A stretch of 64,000 nucleotides of DNA, taken from the NCBI RefSeq assembly GCF_000473245.1, contig NC_022524.1, forward strand, positions 4,178,501 to 4,242,500, given 5' to 3'. The stretch comes from Bacillus infantis NRRL B-14911. GTDB lineage: Bacteria > Bacillota > Bacilli > Bacillales > Cytobacillaceae. Positions 25,659 to 33,493 of the stretch are shown in pieces. Position 1 is the first letter of the stretch; each line of letters opens with the position of its first letter. Position numbers and translations under genes: made by a program. The notes beneath the pieces are model-generated. The model saw only the letters and a list, made by a program, of their open reading frames with translations. It did not search any database and was not told the origin of the DNA.

Positions 25659-25682
25659 AAAAAGCCCGGAAAGAATCCGGGC
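25659..25682 (-). terminator. Terminator of the secreted propeller gene
   Basis: Minus strand GCCCGGA pairs with TCCGGGC across a five-base loop, followed by TTTTT. It makes the 943-residue gene a separate transcript from the deacetylase-led operon. Confidence 0.88.
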
Positions 25683-25691
25683 CTTCTCTGA

Positions 25692-28523
25692 TTACTTCCT
25701 TCCTCCTTTATTGTTTACCCATATAGATACAGGTGGAGCTTCAGCGACAGCCCCATCCAGCTCTACTACTGCAGAAATCTCTGTTTTGCCGCTTTTCAAT
25801 GCCTTAATGATCCCATCTTCCACTGAGAGTACTTTTTCCTTCCCGACTTTATAACTGATGACAGCCCCATCCAGTTCAAAGGTGCTTTTTCCATTATCGA
25901 GTATTCCTTTAACCTTGACCGACAGGCTGTCTCCCGCAGTCAGCCTCTGCTTTTCTACAATTATCTCAGCTCCTTTAAGCCTTCCGAGGAGGTTTTCATC
26001 GGAGTACTTATAAAGGTGAATTCCGCTTGATAAGTAGAAGGATCCAAAATCATCCTGGGCAAGATGATCAACATCTCCTGCAATAAACTCCTGCATCCCA
26101 TTCTGAGGATTGAATTTAAAAAACTTCCTCCCAATTATGCCGTAAATGTTTCCATCTGTCCCAATTTCAAGAGAAGCATTTCTCCAATTGCTTGAAGTCT
26201 TATCATCAAGTTGATAAGAAGCAATAACTTCTATACTTTCAGGATCCAGCGCAAATAAGGTTCCATCTGCCATGCCCCATATATTCCCGTCCGCTCCAAT
26301 AGTCAAGGCTGTTATCGCCTTTTTGCCTGGAACCGGAATAAGCTCCGCCGTTTTCTGTTTGTTTTCAATATCCCAGACAAAAAGTTTGGCTTCAGAGGTG
26401 GCAGGAACAGAGCCCTGACCTCCGGCAACCGTCGTTCCACCAAAGACTTTTCCTCCTATATGTGTTAGGGATACAATGCTCTGGTCCTGCATTATGTTCC
26501 AGTAAACATCCGGCTCTTTCCCGGTTCCTGGCTCATAAATAGCTAATGCACCCCCAAGATTCCCATTTTTAGGGACAGTTCCAATAAAGAGCTGATTATG
26601 CTCTGGAACACCAAGCATGGCAAAAGGCCTATCCTGAGGAGTATAGCCTGGAATCTGCTCATTTTTTTCAAGGCTGAAAAGCAAACCTGGGTTCAGTGAG
26701 TCAGAATCTGTCCGATTCCACTCCTTGAAAGGATCAAACTCATAGATTCGTGCATTAGGATAAATCCCTAAATACATTTTTCCATTCAAAGTGGCTGTCC
26801 CTTCGCTTTGTCCGATACCATCGAATACTATATTCTTGCCTGATGTCGGAATATAGGCTCCCATATTGCCAGGCAGATAGCCTGTGCTGTATATTTTCCC
26901 ATCCGGCCCTTTTGCCAGCTCATGAATCTGGACAGGCTCTGCAGGGAGCGCCAGATCGGTGAGTTTTAGCTTGCCTGTTTCAAGGTTATATTTGTAAAGC
27001 TTGCCCCCATTTCCGGAAAGGCCCACAAGAGTATAGCCTGGGAAGCCTTCCTCTTTAAGCTGCAGAAATTTATAACTGATCGCGCTTCCCTTTAAATCAG
27101 CGCCCAATGATTTGAAGGAATTTTTTTTGAGGTCATATTCATGCAGGATACCTAGATGTGTAAAGTAAACTTTTTCTCCAACAGGAGATTTGCCCGAAAT
27201 CCCTCTGGATGACTCTGGTATATCAAATGTTTTCAAGCCTGTATCTTCATTCATGGCCTCAACCAATTCTCCGCTTTCTGTATCAATAATGAACATTTCA
27301 TAACTGGATTCCTTCTGGGCAAACAGCTTCCCCTGAATAAGATTAAGATCATATACCGAGATGATATCTGCGTATTGGGAAGGGAGTATATTTCGTTTAG
27401 TTCCAGTTTTTATGTCGTATTCTATAAGGTGAGCCTTGCTTCCAACTCCAGCATATATCCGCTGGTTCTTTTCATCATAGGCCGTGCTTCTTACCCAGCT
27501 CTGCCCCTCAGCCATCGTTCCAAAGTTTGTAAACTGGCCGGAGTCTGGATCATATTCATAGACACTCCCTGATCCGTAGGTTCCTCCATAGATTTTCCCA
27601 TCACTCGAGATATCCATCGGATACAGTACAGCATCAGTTGTCTTTACTGGATGTCCGAGATTCACCAGTGAATCTGTTTCAGGCAGATAACGATATAGAT
27701 AACCCTGGTTGTATCCTCCTAAGTAAACCGACCCGTCAGCAGCCACCTTTACTCCCCATGCCCCTGAGGTATCCTCCAAAGGATAGCTCTTAATCAATTC
27801 TTCAGTCTCGACATCAACAATGGCAAACTTTGCCGGTGCACCTGCTACAACTGTATACAGCACATCATTGCCATTGGCATCTTTTCCTATATCACCAAGC
27901 ATCACTGTTGTTTTTGATACTTGGACACCCAGATTCTCAGCCTCCTCGCCAATTGGCATAATTGGCTTAGCCTCCGTTAATAATGCTTCATCAAAGTAAA
28001 AGGTCCCCGTATTTGCTTTGCCGGAATAAAAGAGGACAGCGGCATAGACAGCATTGGCAGGGGCATCTGCGCTCACCTTGATTTCGCTCCACTCATCAAC
28101 CGGCCCATTTACCGCTTTGTTGAAGCCTGTTATATAGGAGCCTTTGCTATCAAAGAAGCGGATATATATTTCCCCTGAGCCCCCTGTGCTTTTCATTTTG
28201 GCTGAAGCAGTATATTGCCACCCTGGATTTACAGGCACCTGATCACTGATCAGACCGTAATTTCCACTGCCGCTGTCTTTAATCTCAAGACTTTTAGCTC
28301 CGGACGCCTGTTCCGTATTCACAACAGAAATCCCTTCTGTTCCAAAGCTCTGCGTCCAGCCTGGTATTGTTCCATCTGTCTGCTCCTCCTCAAAACCGGC
28401 ATTTTCAAGTACCAGCCCATTTTCAGGAGCTGCTCCTGCTTTCTGTGCCAAAGTCTGGCCAAACATCTGAAAAAGTAAAAATCCGCATACAACAATGAAG
28501 AAACCTGATCGTTTATTTTTCAT
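25692..28523 (-). CDS. Secreted beta-propeller protein with N-terminal carbohydrate-binding-like and C-terminal Ig-like domains
   Basis: 943 residues. Signal peptide 1-32 (cleaved near AGA-AP). Residues about 36-185 look like a CBM4/9-type jelly roll (NAGFEEEQTDGTIPGW at its start, TGTFYFDEALL at its end). Residues about 200-850 are propeller blades of the type SVYLGGYNQGYLYRYLPETD and IYGGTYGSGSVYEYDPDSGQ. The last 85 residues form a Big2-like domain (KVLSVEDGIIKALKSGKTEI). No wall anchor is seen. The propeller is homologous to the cytosolic protein at 20676. It may bind or cut the polysaccharide outside the cell; a lyase activity like that of PL24/PL25 propellers is possible but no catalytic residues were recognised. 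Confidence 0.7.
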   Translation of the reverse strand: MKNKRSGFFIVVCGFLLFQMFGQTLAQKAGAAPENGLVLENAGFEEEQTDGTIPGWTQSFGTEGISVVNTEQASGAKSLEIKDSGSGNYGLISDQVPVNPGWQYTASAKMKSTGGSGEIYIRFFDSKGSYITGFNKAVNGPVDEWSEIKVSADAPANAVYAAVLFYSGKANTGTFYFDEALLTEAKPIMPIGEEAENLGVQVSKTTVMLGDIGKDANGNDVLYTVVAGAPAKFAIVDVETEELIKSYPLEDTSGAWGVKVAADGSVYLGGYNQGYLYRYLPETDSLVNLGHPVKTTDAVLYPMDISSDGKIYGGTYGSGSVYEYDPDSGQFTNFGTMAEGQSWVRSTAYDEKNQRIYAGVGSKAHLIEYDIKTGTKRNILPSQYADIISVYDLNLIQGKLFAQKESSYEMFIIDTESGELVEAMNEDTGLKTFDIPESSRGISGKSPVGEKVYFTHLGILHEYDLKKNSFKSLGADLKGSAISYKFLQLKEEGFPGYTLVGLSGNGGKLYKYNLETGKLKLTDLALPAEPVQIHELAKGPDGKIYSTGYLPGNMGAYIPTSGKNIVFDGIGQSEGTATLNGKMYLGIYPNARIYEFDPFKEWNRTDSDSLNPGLLFSLEKNEQIPGYTPQDRPFAMLGVPEHNQLFIGTVPKNGNLGGALAIYEPGTGKEPDVYWNIMQDQSIVSLTHIGGKVFGGTTVAGGQGSVPATSEAKLFVWDIENKQKTAELIPVPGKKAITALTIGADGNIWGMADGTLFALDPESIEVIASYQLDDKTSSNWRNASLEIGTDGNIYGIIGRKFFKFNPQNGMQEFIAGDVDHLAQDDFGSFYLSSGIHLYKYSDENLLGRLKGAEIIVEKQRLTAGDSLSVKVKGILDNGKSTFELDGAVISYKVGKEKVLSVEDGIIKALKSGKTEISAVVELDGAVAEAPPVSIWVNNKGGRK

Positions 28524-28587
28524 AATCTCCTCCTATTTTGTTGTAAAAGCCGCTAAAGGTTCACCTCCTGCCTATTTATTTTGACAA

Positions 28588-28610
28588 ATACCTGTATACT
28601 ACTTGTATAC
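28588..28610 (-). promoter_or_regulatory. Two-box operator upstream of the secreted propeller gene
   Basis: ATACCTGTAT, three bases, then ACTTGTAT; third copy of the operator with identical spacing, 64 bases before the start codon. Confidence 0.65.
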
Positions 28611-28706
28611 AATAATAAGCATATATTAATTTTCTGAAAAATCAATTACTTATAACACTCATTTGTTATTTTGAGAACATCTGCTTAGGCATCAGAGTAA
28701 AATAAG

Positions 28707-28748
28707 CAAAAAAAAGAAAAGGAAACCATTAGCAAAAGTTCCTTTCCC
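28707..28748 (-). terminator. Terminator downstream of the GH88 gene
   Basis: Minus strand AAAGGAAC pairs with GTTTCCTTT (one bulge) across an 11-base loop, then TC and eight T. The GH88 gene is therefore probably a single-gene transcript. Confidence 0.75.
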
Positions 28749-28783
28749 TACAGATAGACTTTGATTAGCCTATTACAGACATG

Positions 28784-29983
28784 CTACCAGTACATCTTCC
28801 AGTCCTTTACACACCTGACCAGCGCCTCAAAATAGTAGTAATCCCCCCAAATGCAGCTCTCATTAACACCACGGCTGCCGCCTTTATGGTAGACTGCATG
28901 CTTCAATACTCCGTTAGCCTCGCTTTCAACTTCAGTCGTATAATTCTCATAGAGTGATTGAATCATCCTCAGTGCTGCATGCCCATAGATCGTTTTCGCA
29001 GGATCAGTCACCGGTAAATGTCTCGACAGCTCCAGCAGGCCCGAGACCGTTATGGCTGCTGCAGAGCTGTCCCGCTCCTCTTCCCCCTCCGTAAAGCATA
29101 AGTCCCAGTAACAGATCTGATCTTCAGGAAGCCTATTCAGATAATAGTTTGCGAGGTTTTTGGACAGCTCTATCAAGCTCCAATCACCTGTATAATAATA
29201 GCTTAAAGCAAAGCCATAGATACCCCACGCCTGCCCTCTCGCCCAGCAGGAATCATCAGAATGCCCCTGGTGCGTATTTCCGTACAATGGCTTCCCGGAA
29301 TCCACATCCATATAATAAGTATGGAAAGTAGAGGCGTCGTTCCGGACTAAATATTGAGCGGCTTTCTTTACATGTGACTTTGCAATTTCTTTATATACAC
29401 AGTTTCCGCCCGTGTCAGATGCCCAATACAGCAAGGGCAGGTTCATATTGCAATCAATGATCATCCGCCCTCGCTGTGCAGGATCATTGAGATCCCCCCA
29501 TGCTTGGATAATGCCTGCTTTCCTGCTGTATCTGGATGCCAATAACTCTGCAGCTTTCAAAGCCGTTTCCTTCGCATTCTCATTTCCTGTCACCTTAAAC
29601 GCACTGACACAGCTTAATGAATAGAGAAAGCCGAGATCATGGTGATCAACTTCAATCCGGTTTTCCAGTCTGTCCTTAAAGCTGCAGATGTGCTTTTCGG
29701 CAACTTTCTTATATTTTTCCTGACCCGTGTATTCATAGGCAAGCCACAACATGCCGGTCCAGAAGCTTGTTGTCCATTCCACATTATCTATAGGCTTATA
29801 GATAAGCCCTACACTGCTCGAATCCGGAAATTTGTCTGTAAACGCCTCCAGGCTTTGATCAATTTTAGCCAGGACATGCTCAATGGCTCTCTCTGCAAAA
29901 GCACGATCTACAGCAGGCATTTTTACAAAACGGTCCTTATTCTTTATGGCTTCCCTTTTTACGTCATTTCCAAATATGTTCAT
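28784..29983 (-). CDS. GH88 unsaturated glucuronyl hydrolase
   Basis: 399 residues from the ATG at 29983 (GTG three bases earlier is an alternative; AGGGG upstream). The alpha6/alpha6 barrel carries DHHDLGFLY and DCNMNLPLL, which hold the two aspartates essential in GH88, plus HSDDSCWARGQAWGIYGF and RDSSAAAI. Cytosolic: no signal peptide. These enzymes hydrate the delta-4,5-unsaturated uronic acid left at the non-reducing end by lyases and release it. The presence of a heparinase-like lyase in the neighbouring operon supports a lyase-then-GH88 route for a uronic-acid polymer. Confidence 0.9.
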   Translation of the reverse strand: MNIFGNDVKREAIKNKDRFVKMPAVDRAFAERAIEHVLAKIDQSLEAFTDKFPDSSSVGLIYKPIDNVEWTTSFWTGMLWLAYEYTGQEKYKKVAEKHICSFKDRLENRIEVDHHDLGFLYSLSCVSAFKVTGNENAKETALKAAELLASRYSRKAGIIQAWGDLNDPAQRGRMIIDCNMNLPLLYWASDTGGNCVYKEIAKSHVKKAAQYLVRNDASTFHTYYMDVDSGKPLYGNTHQGHSDDSCWARGQAWGIYGFALSYYYTGDWSLIELSKNLANYYLNRLPEDQICYWDLCFTEGEEERDSSAAAITVSGLLELSRHLPVTDPAKTIYGHAALRMIQSLYENYTTEVESEANGVLKHAVYHKGGSRGVNESCIWGDYYYFEALVRCVKDWKMYW

Positions 29984-30246
29984 CACCTGACACCCCTGAT
30001 CTATTTAAGTGGAGAACGCGGGTAAACATTCGTATCTATCGGAACCTCCATCTTCAGTAGGTCAATTCAATACCTATTATTTGAAAATTCGAATACCTTT
30101 TTAAGATTCATTTCGGCAAATTGCAGGTTATCATTAACAACCTGCCGGGCATCAATGATCGAAACACTAATAACCAGTGTTTTATAGCTCTTGACCGGCT
30201 GTATTCAGCAGAATCCGGATGAGTGAGGAATATAATATTACTCACT

Positions 30247-30861
30247 TTACAGCTCCACAGCCTCAACCCACACCCTCGCCATCAGCATATCCCCAGCGGA
30301 TGTCATATGCACCCCATCTGTCGTCAGCTTAATTTTACCTCCCGACTCCAGATACCGGAGGAATGCCTTATGCTCCGGCACAACAACTGCCTGGAACTGT
30401 TCAGCAAGCTCATGAACAGCCTCAACATATGGAGTAAGCAGCCTATTGCCTTCCGAATGAACATCCTCCTCTATGACAGTCGGCTCCATAAGCACAATTT
30501 CAGCTTTCGTCTTCTCTTTCACTTCTGTCAGCAAGTCTTCATACACTTCTTTAAATCGCTCAGGCCCTATCTGCACGATCCCAGGACTGTCCAGCTGCCG
30601 CCATACGTCATTTATACCAATTGAAATGGACACAAGATCCGGCTGAATATCAATGACATCCGCCTTCCAGCGGTCGGCAAGGTCAGTAACGCGGTTACCG
30701 CCGACACCTCTGTTGATAAACTCAAGCGCCTTTTCAGGAAATGCCGTCATATAATAGTCACGCAGATACCTTACATAACCGAATCCAATCTGTTCAGGAT
30801 CCTCTCTTCTGCCATGATCCGTGATGCTGTCGCCGATAAATAAGATTTTTTTTGCTCCCAT
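30247..30861 (-). CDS. SGNH/GDSL-type esterase
   Basis: 204 residues from the ATG at 30861 (AGGTG upstream; a GTG nine bases earlier is less likely). The four SGNH blocks are present: FIGDSITD (nucleophile serine), NRGVGGNRV (glycine), SIGINDVW (asparagine) and DGVHMT (aspartate-histidine). Cytosolic. Relatives next to polysaccharide loci deacetylate oligosaccharides (rhamnogalacturonan acetylesterase-like), so it may serve the uronide locus just downstream, although it has its own promoter region. A stem-loop without T run (GTGAG/CTCAC arms) follows the stop codon at 30226-30248. The 260 bases between it and the GH88 gene hold only a GCAGGTT/AACCTGC hairpin. Confidence 0.85.
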   Translation of the reverse strand: MGAKKILFIGDSITDHGRREDPEQIGFGYVRYLRDYYMTAFPEKALEFINRGVGGNRVTDLADRWKADVIDIQPDLVSISIGINDVWRQLDSPGIVQIGPERFKEVYEDLLTEVKEKTKAEIVLMEPTVIEEDVHSEGNRLLTPYVEAVHELAEQFQAVVVPEHKAFLRYLESGGKIKLTTDGVHMTSAGDMLMARVWVEAVEL

Positions 30862-31079
30862 ATGCTTCACCTGCTTTTATTTGATACTTTTTATATTAGC
30901 TAATCTCCCCGGGGATTCCTGCTGGTGAGATTAGGTTGCAGGCTGCATGACGTATTGTTCCGCTGATTGTCTGGGAAAAATGAGAACGCGAAGTCATTAT
31001 ATGGCTGAGGATTGGACTGCCGCTCAGCAGAAAGCTGTGTTAATAGGCAGAATCGTCATGCTGATGAGTATTAAAAGTT

Positions 31080-31256
31080 GAAATAGCATAAAAAATGCCC
31101 CTCTATCATGTGATGGAGGGGCACTTCTCATTGTTTGAGATAGGATTCTATCTGTATCCAGTGCGATTCTACCGACTTTAGCTGTTATTCTACCAACTCT
31201 TCCGGTTATTCTACCAAACTCCCGACTGATTCTACCAATTCGCTTGTTTTTCTACC
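31080..31256 (-). repeat. Hairpin-terminator plus six-unit 21-nt periodic ATTCTACC array
   Basis: In the 550-base gap between the esterase and cupin genes. Plus-strand octamers begin at 31145, 31166, 31187, 31208, 31229 and 31249 (periods 21, 21, 21, 21, 20); four are exact ATTCTACC. To their left, GCCCCTC and GAGGGGC arms (31097-31122) with A run outside form, on the minus strand, an intrinsic terminator (TTTTTT). So a minus-strand transcript would carry GGTAGAAT every 21 nt and end at the hairpin, like a small RNA. No start codon or ribosome site opens a peptide across it. The remaining bases (30871-31079, 31257-31419) show nothing recognisable. Confidence 0.6.
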
Positions 31257-31419
31257 AACCTTTTCAAACACTCTGTACAAATTGCATTTATTTCCAAAAC
31301 CAATTCCTGGCCCTCCATTAAGTACTGCCAGACACTCAACTCATTGAATTTAGCAACTGATAATAGTTATACCCCTCTTTAGCTGTGAATCCTTCGCGCA
31401 CCACTTTGCTCACTGCCTG

Positions 31420-31746
31420 GTGGCCAGCTTACCATTTCGGGGACAGCAACCCGAAATATCTCCTGAGAGTGCGCAGATGAATTTCGGCCTGGTCGCCCAC
31501 CAGCCCGGCCAGGACTTCCCTGCCCACTACCATGAAATCATGGAAGAAAACTTCTTCGTCCTCGAGGGCGAGCTCGAAATCCATATCGACGGCGAGATCT
31601 TCAGCTGCCGGGAAGGCGACTTCATCCATGTTGAGCCGAAGAAAGTACATTATTTGGTGAATAAAGGAAAGGAAGTTTTTAAAGGGGCGTTTATGCTGGC
31701 TCCGTATCAGATTAAGGATAAGGTGGATGTGGATTATAGGCCATAA
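31420..31746 (+). CDS. Small cupin-domain protein, possibly truncated at its 5' end
   Basis: 108 residues from a GTG at 31420 that has no ribosome site; the frame is open further upstream to 31354 without a better start. The single cupin barrel reads AHYHEIMEENFFVLEGELEI (two histidines and a glutamate for the metal), EGDFIHVEPKKVHYL and a short tail. Similar proteins usually have 10-20 more residues before this point, so the 5' end may be lost or the gene may be a remnant. It is richer in G+C than its surroundings. Function would be metal-dependent sugar or small-molecule binding, isomerisation or oxygenation; unassigned. Confidence 0.55.
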   Translation: MASLPFRGQQPEISPESAQMNFGLVAHQPGQDFPAHYHEIMEENFFVLEGELEIHIDGEIFSCREGDFIHVEPKKVHYLVNKGKEVFKGAFMLAPYQIKDKVDVDYRP

Positions 31747-31753
31747 CCGCACG

Positions 31754-31783
31754 CAGGGACAGGGTTTCTGTCCCTGTTTTTTT
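31754..31783 (+). terminator. Terminator of the cupin gene
   Basis: Perfect 9-bp stem CAGGGACAG with CTGTCCCTG, five-base loop, followed by eight T. Confidence 0.92.
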
Positions 31784-31877
31784 GTTTATTGAGAATACGG
31801 GCATTTAGGGCCTTTCATCCAATAAAACTGTATCTTTTTCCCACCCGTTACGTCTAATGAAAAAAGGAGGGAATCTG

Positions 31878-32741
31878 ATGAAGCGTATTTCGGCTATTGT
31901 GTGTTTCTCCCTGCTTCTCCTTTCCGGATGCCAGGAAAGCGGTCAAAGCGGGACGGCGTCAGGCAGCAGTCCCAAAGAGTTGGACGAACAATCTCAGCTT
32001 GTGGAGGATGCGCCCCGTTTTGTTGGTGAATTCCAGGAGAATATACTTGATAAATACACCAATAAGGTAAGAAACCTGCAAAACGGGACCGGTACTTATG
32101 ATTACTTTATACAGGACCATTTTTATGGTGATGGAAACCCAGTGCCTGTGCAGGCTGGAGGAACATTTAAAGGATTTACCGTTCCATTGGAACCGGGACA
32201 AAAGTTGATTGTTGAGTTAGGCAAGTGGGATAAGTTTGGACGAAACACAGAAAAAATTGATTCACGGACTACTGCAGACGGCGGAGATACAGCAGTAAGC
32301 ATTCCACAGCAGGCAAGCACTATTTATTATTACCGGCTGGCTGTCATGGATGCGAGCGGGACGATCTTAAAGGAAAACTATTTTCCTTTGTACACTCCCT
32401 CAGATGAGAATCATATGATTGCCACAGCATCCAAATCTGTATACAAAACAGGGGAAACAGCAAGCATTTATTATGAAAACTGGGCGATGCATGGAATGGA
32501 AACCGGGTCAGCTTATGGGATTTATAAGCAAACATCTGATGGATGGAAACTAGTTAATAAAGATATGGCTTTTACAAGTATCCTTATTACTATGCTGCCT
32601 TCAAGCATAAAAACAGAGCATATCAACCTTGCCGGTCTTGAAGAAGGGAATTATAAGGTTTTAAAAAGCTTCAGCAGGGAAGGAGAAACTGGTAATAGCA
32701 ATGTAACCTTGGGAGTCGAGTTTAAGATCAAGGGAGGATGA
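31878..32741 (+). CDS. Lipoprotein with C-terminal bacterial Ig-like domain
   Basis: 287 residues from the ATG at 31878 behind AAAGGAGGG; the ATG at 31857 precedes the ribosome site. Lipobox LLSGC gives a mature N-terminal cysteine. Residues about 45-170 contain a domain of unknown family; residues about 180-285 look like a Big_14-type Ig fold (YKTGETASIYYENWAMHG, YGIYKQTSDGWKLVN, GLEEGNYKVLKSF). It overlaps the next gene by four bases (ATGA), so the two are coupled. It is probably an envelope protein working with the SLH protein that follows. Confidence 0.75.
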   Translation: MKRISAIVCFSLLLLSGCQESGQSGTASGSSPKELDEQSQLVEDAPRFVGEFQENILDKYTNKVRNLQNGTGTYDYFIQDHFYGDGNPVPVQAGGTFKGFTVPLEPGQKLIVELGKWDKFGRNTEKIDSRTTADGGDTAVSIPQQASTIYYYRLAVMDASGTILKENYFPLYTPSDENHMIATASKSVYKTGETASIYYENWAMHGMETGSAYGIYKQTSDGWKLVNKDMAFTSILITMLPSSIKTEHINLAGLEEGNYKVLKSFSREGETGNSNVTLGVEFKIKGG

Positions 32742-33352
32742 AAAAGTTGAAGAAATTGCTGGTGTTGGCTGTTTTAATGTTTTCTTGTTTCTTTTCTTTC
32801 ACTCAAAATACAGATGCATCCGGTTCGTTTAAGGATATTGAAAATCACTGGGCGAAAGAAGAGATGGAGTATTTGATTGGCAAAGGCGTGATCGGCGGGT
32901 ATGCCGACGGCACCTTCAAGCCTAATGAATTTATCACCCGCGCACAAGCTGCCATTATGATCGGCCGCTCCAAAGAGCTGCCCGGAGAACCTGTGGATAC
33001 CAAATTCAAGGATGTAAAAGCAAGTGTTGCCGGTTCAGGCTATATTCACGCTTTAACCGAAAGGGATATCATTGTCGGTTACCCGGATGGAACCTACCGG
33101 CCGCACCAGGCGGTTACTCGCGGGGATGCTAGCATCCACATTGACAGATCCAGCAGATTTGAAAATAAGACTGGCATAAAAAACCCTTTTAACGATGTTT
33201 CACTTGAAATGATGGCATATCCGCACATCATGAACCTGACCGGCAATGGAATCGCAAGCGGTTTTGCTGACGGAACCTTCCGTCCTAACCAGCCTATAAC
33301 ACGTGCGCAGTTCTCGGTGTTTATGGCGCGTGCTATTCAGTATGGCAGATAA
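32738..33352 (+). CDS. Secreted protein made of three SLH domains
   Basis: 204 residues: signal peptide 1-28 (ends NTDASG), then three S-layer-homology modules at about 29-85, 90-145 and 150-204, each with the F-D-I/V start and the ITRAQ-type motif (FITRAQAAIMI, AVTRGDASIHI, PITRAQFSVFM). SLH modules bind pyruvylated secondary wall polymer. With nothing else attached, the protein is a stand-alone wall-binding unit, maybe a partner anchoring the coupled lipoprotein upstream. ATG overlaps the previous stop codon, with GGGAGG as ribosome site. Confidence 0.9.
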   Translation: MKKLKKLLVLAVLMFSCFFSFTQNTDASGSFKDIENHWAKEEMEYLIGKGVIGGYADGTFKPNEFITRAQAAIMIGRSKELPGEPVDTKFKDVKASVAGSGYIHALTERDIIVGYPDGTYRPHQAVTRGDASIHIDRSSRFENKTGIKNPFNDVSLEMMAYPHIMNLTGNGIASGFADGTFRPNQPITRAQFSVFMARAIQYGR

Positions 33353-33376
33353 TATCATACCTCCCTGTGTAAAATT

Positions 33377-33441
33377 AAAACTCCTCCAAATCTGGTCATT
33401 TGTCTTAAGAGCCGGCTGATCAGCTAATTGGAGGAGTTTTT
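33377..33441. terminator. Bidirectional terminator between SLH genes
   Basis: AAAACTCCTCCAA at 33377-33389 pairs perfectly with TTGGAGGAGTTTT at 33428-33440; the loop is 38 nt and holds its own small AGCCGGCT palindrome. T/A runs on both sides. Confidence 0.85.
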
Positions 33442-33493
33442 AGGTCTGCAATAACTTTATTCTAAATGATGCAAAGTGCCTGTCCTTCTAATC

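Noticed and set aside
31141-31260. CRISPR array
   Set aside because: Units are 21 nt with only eight conserved bases; no long identical repeats, no unique 30-nt spacers and no cas genes.
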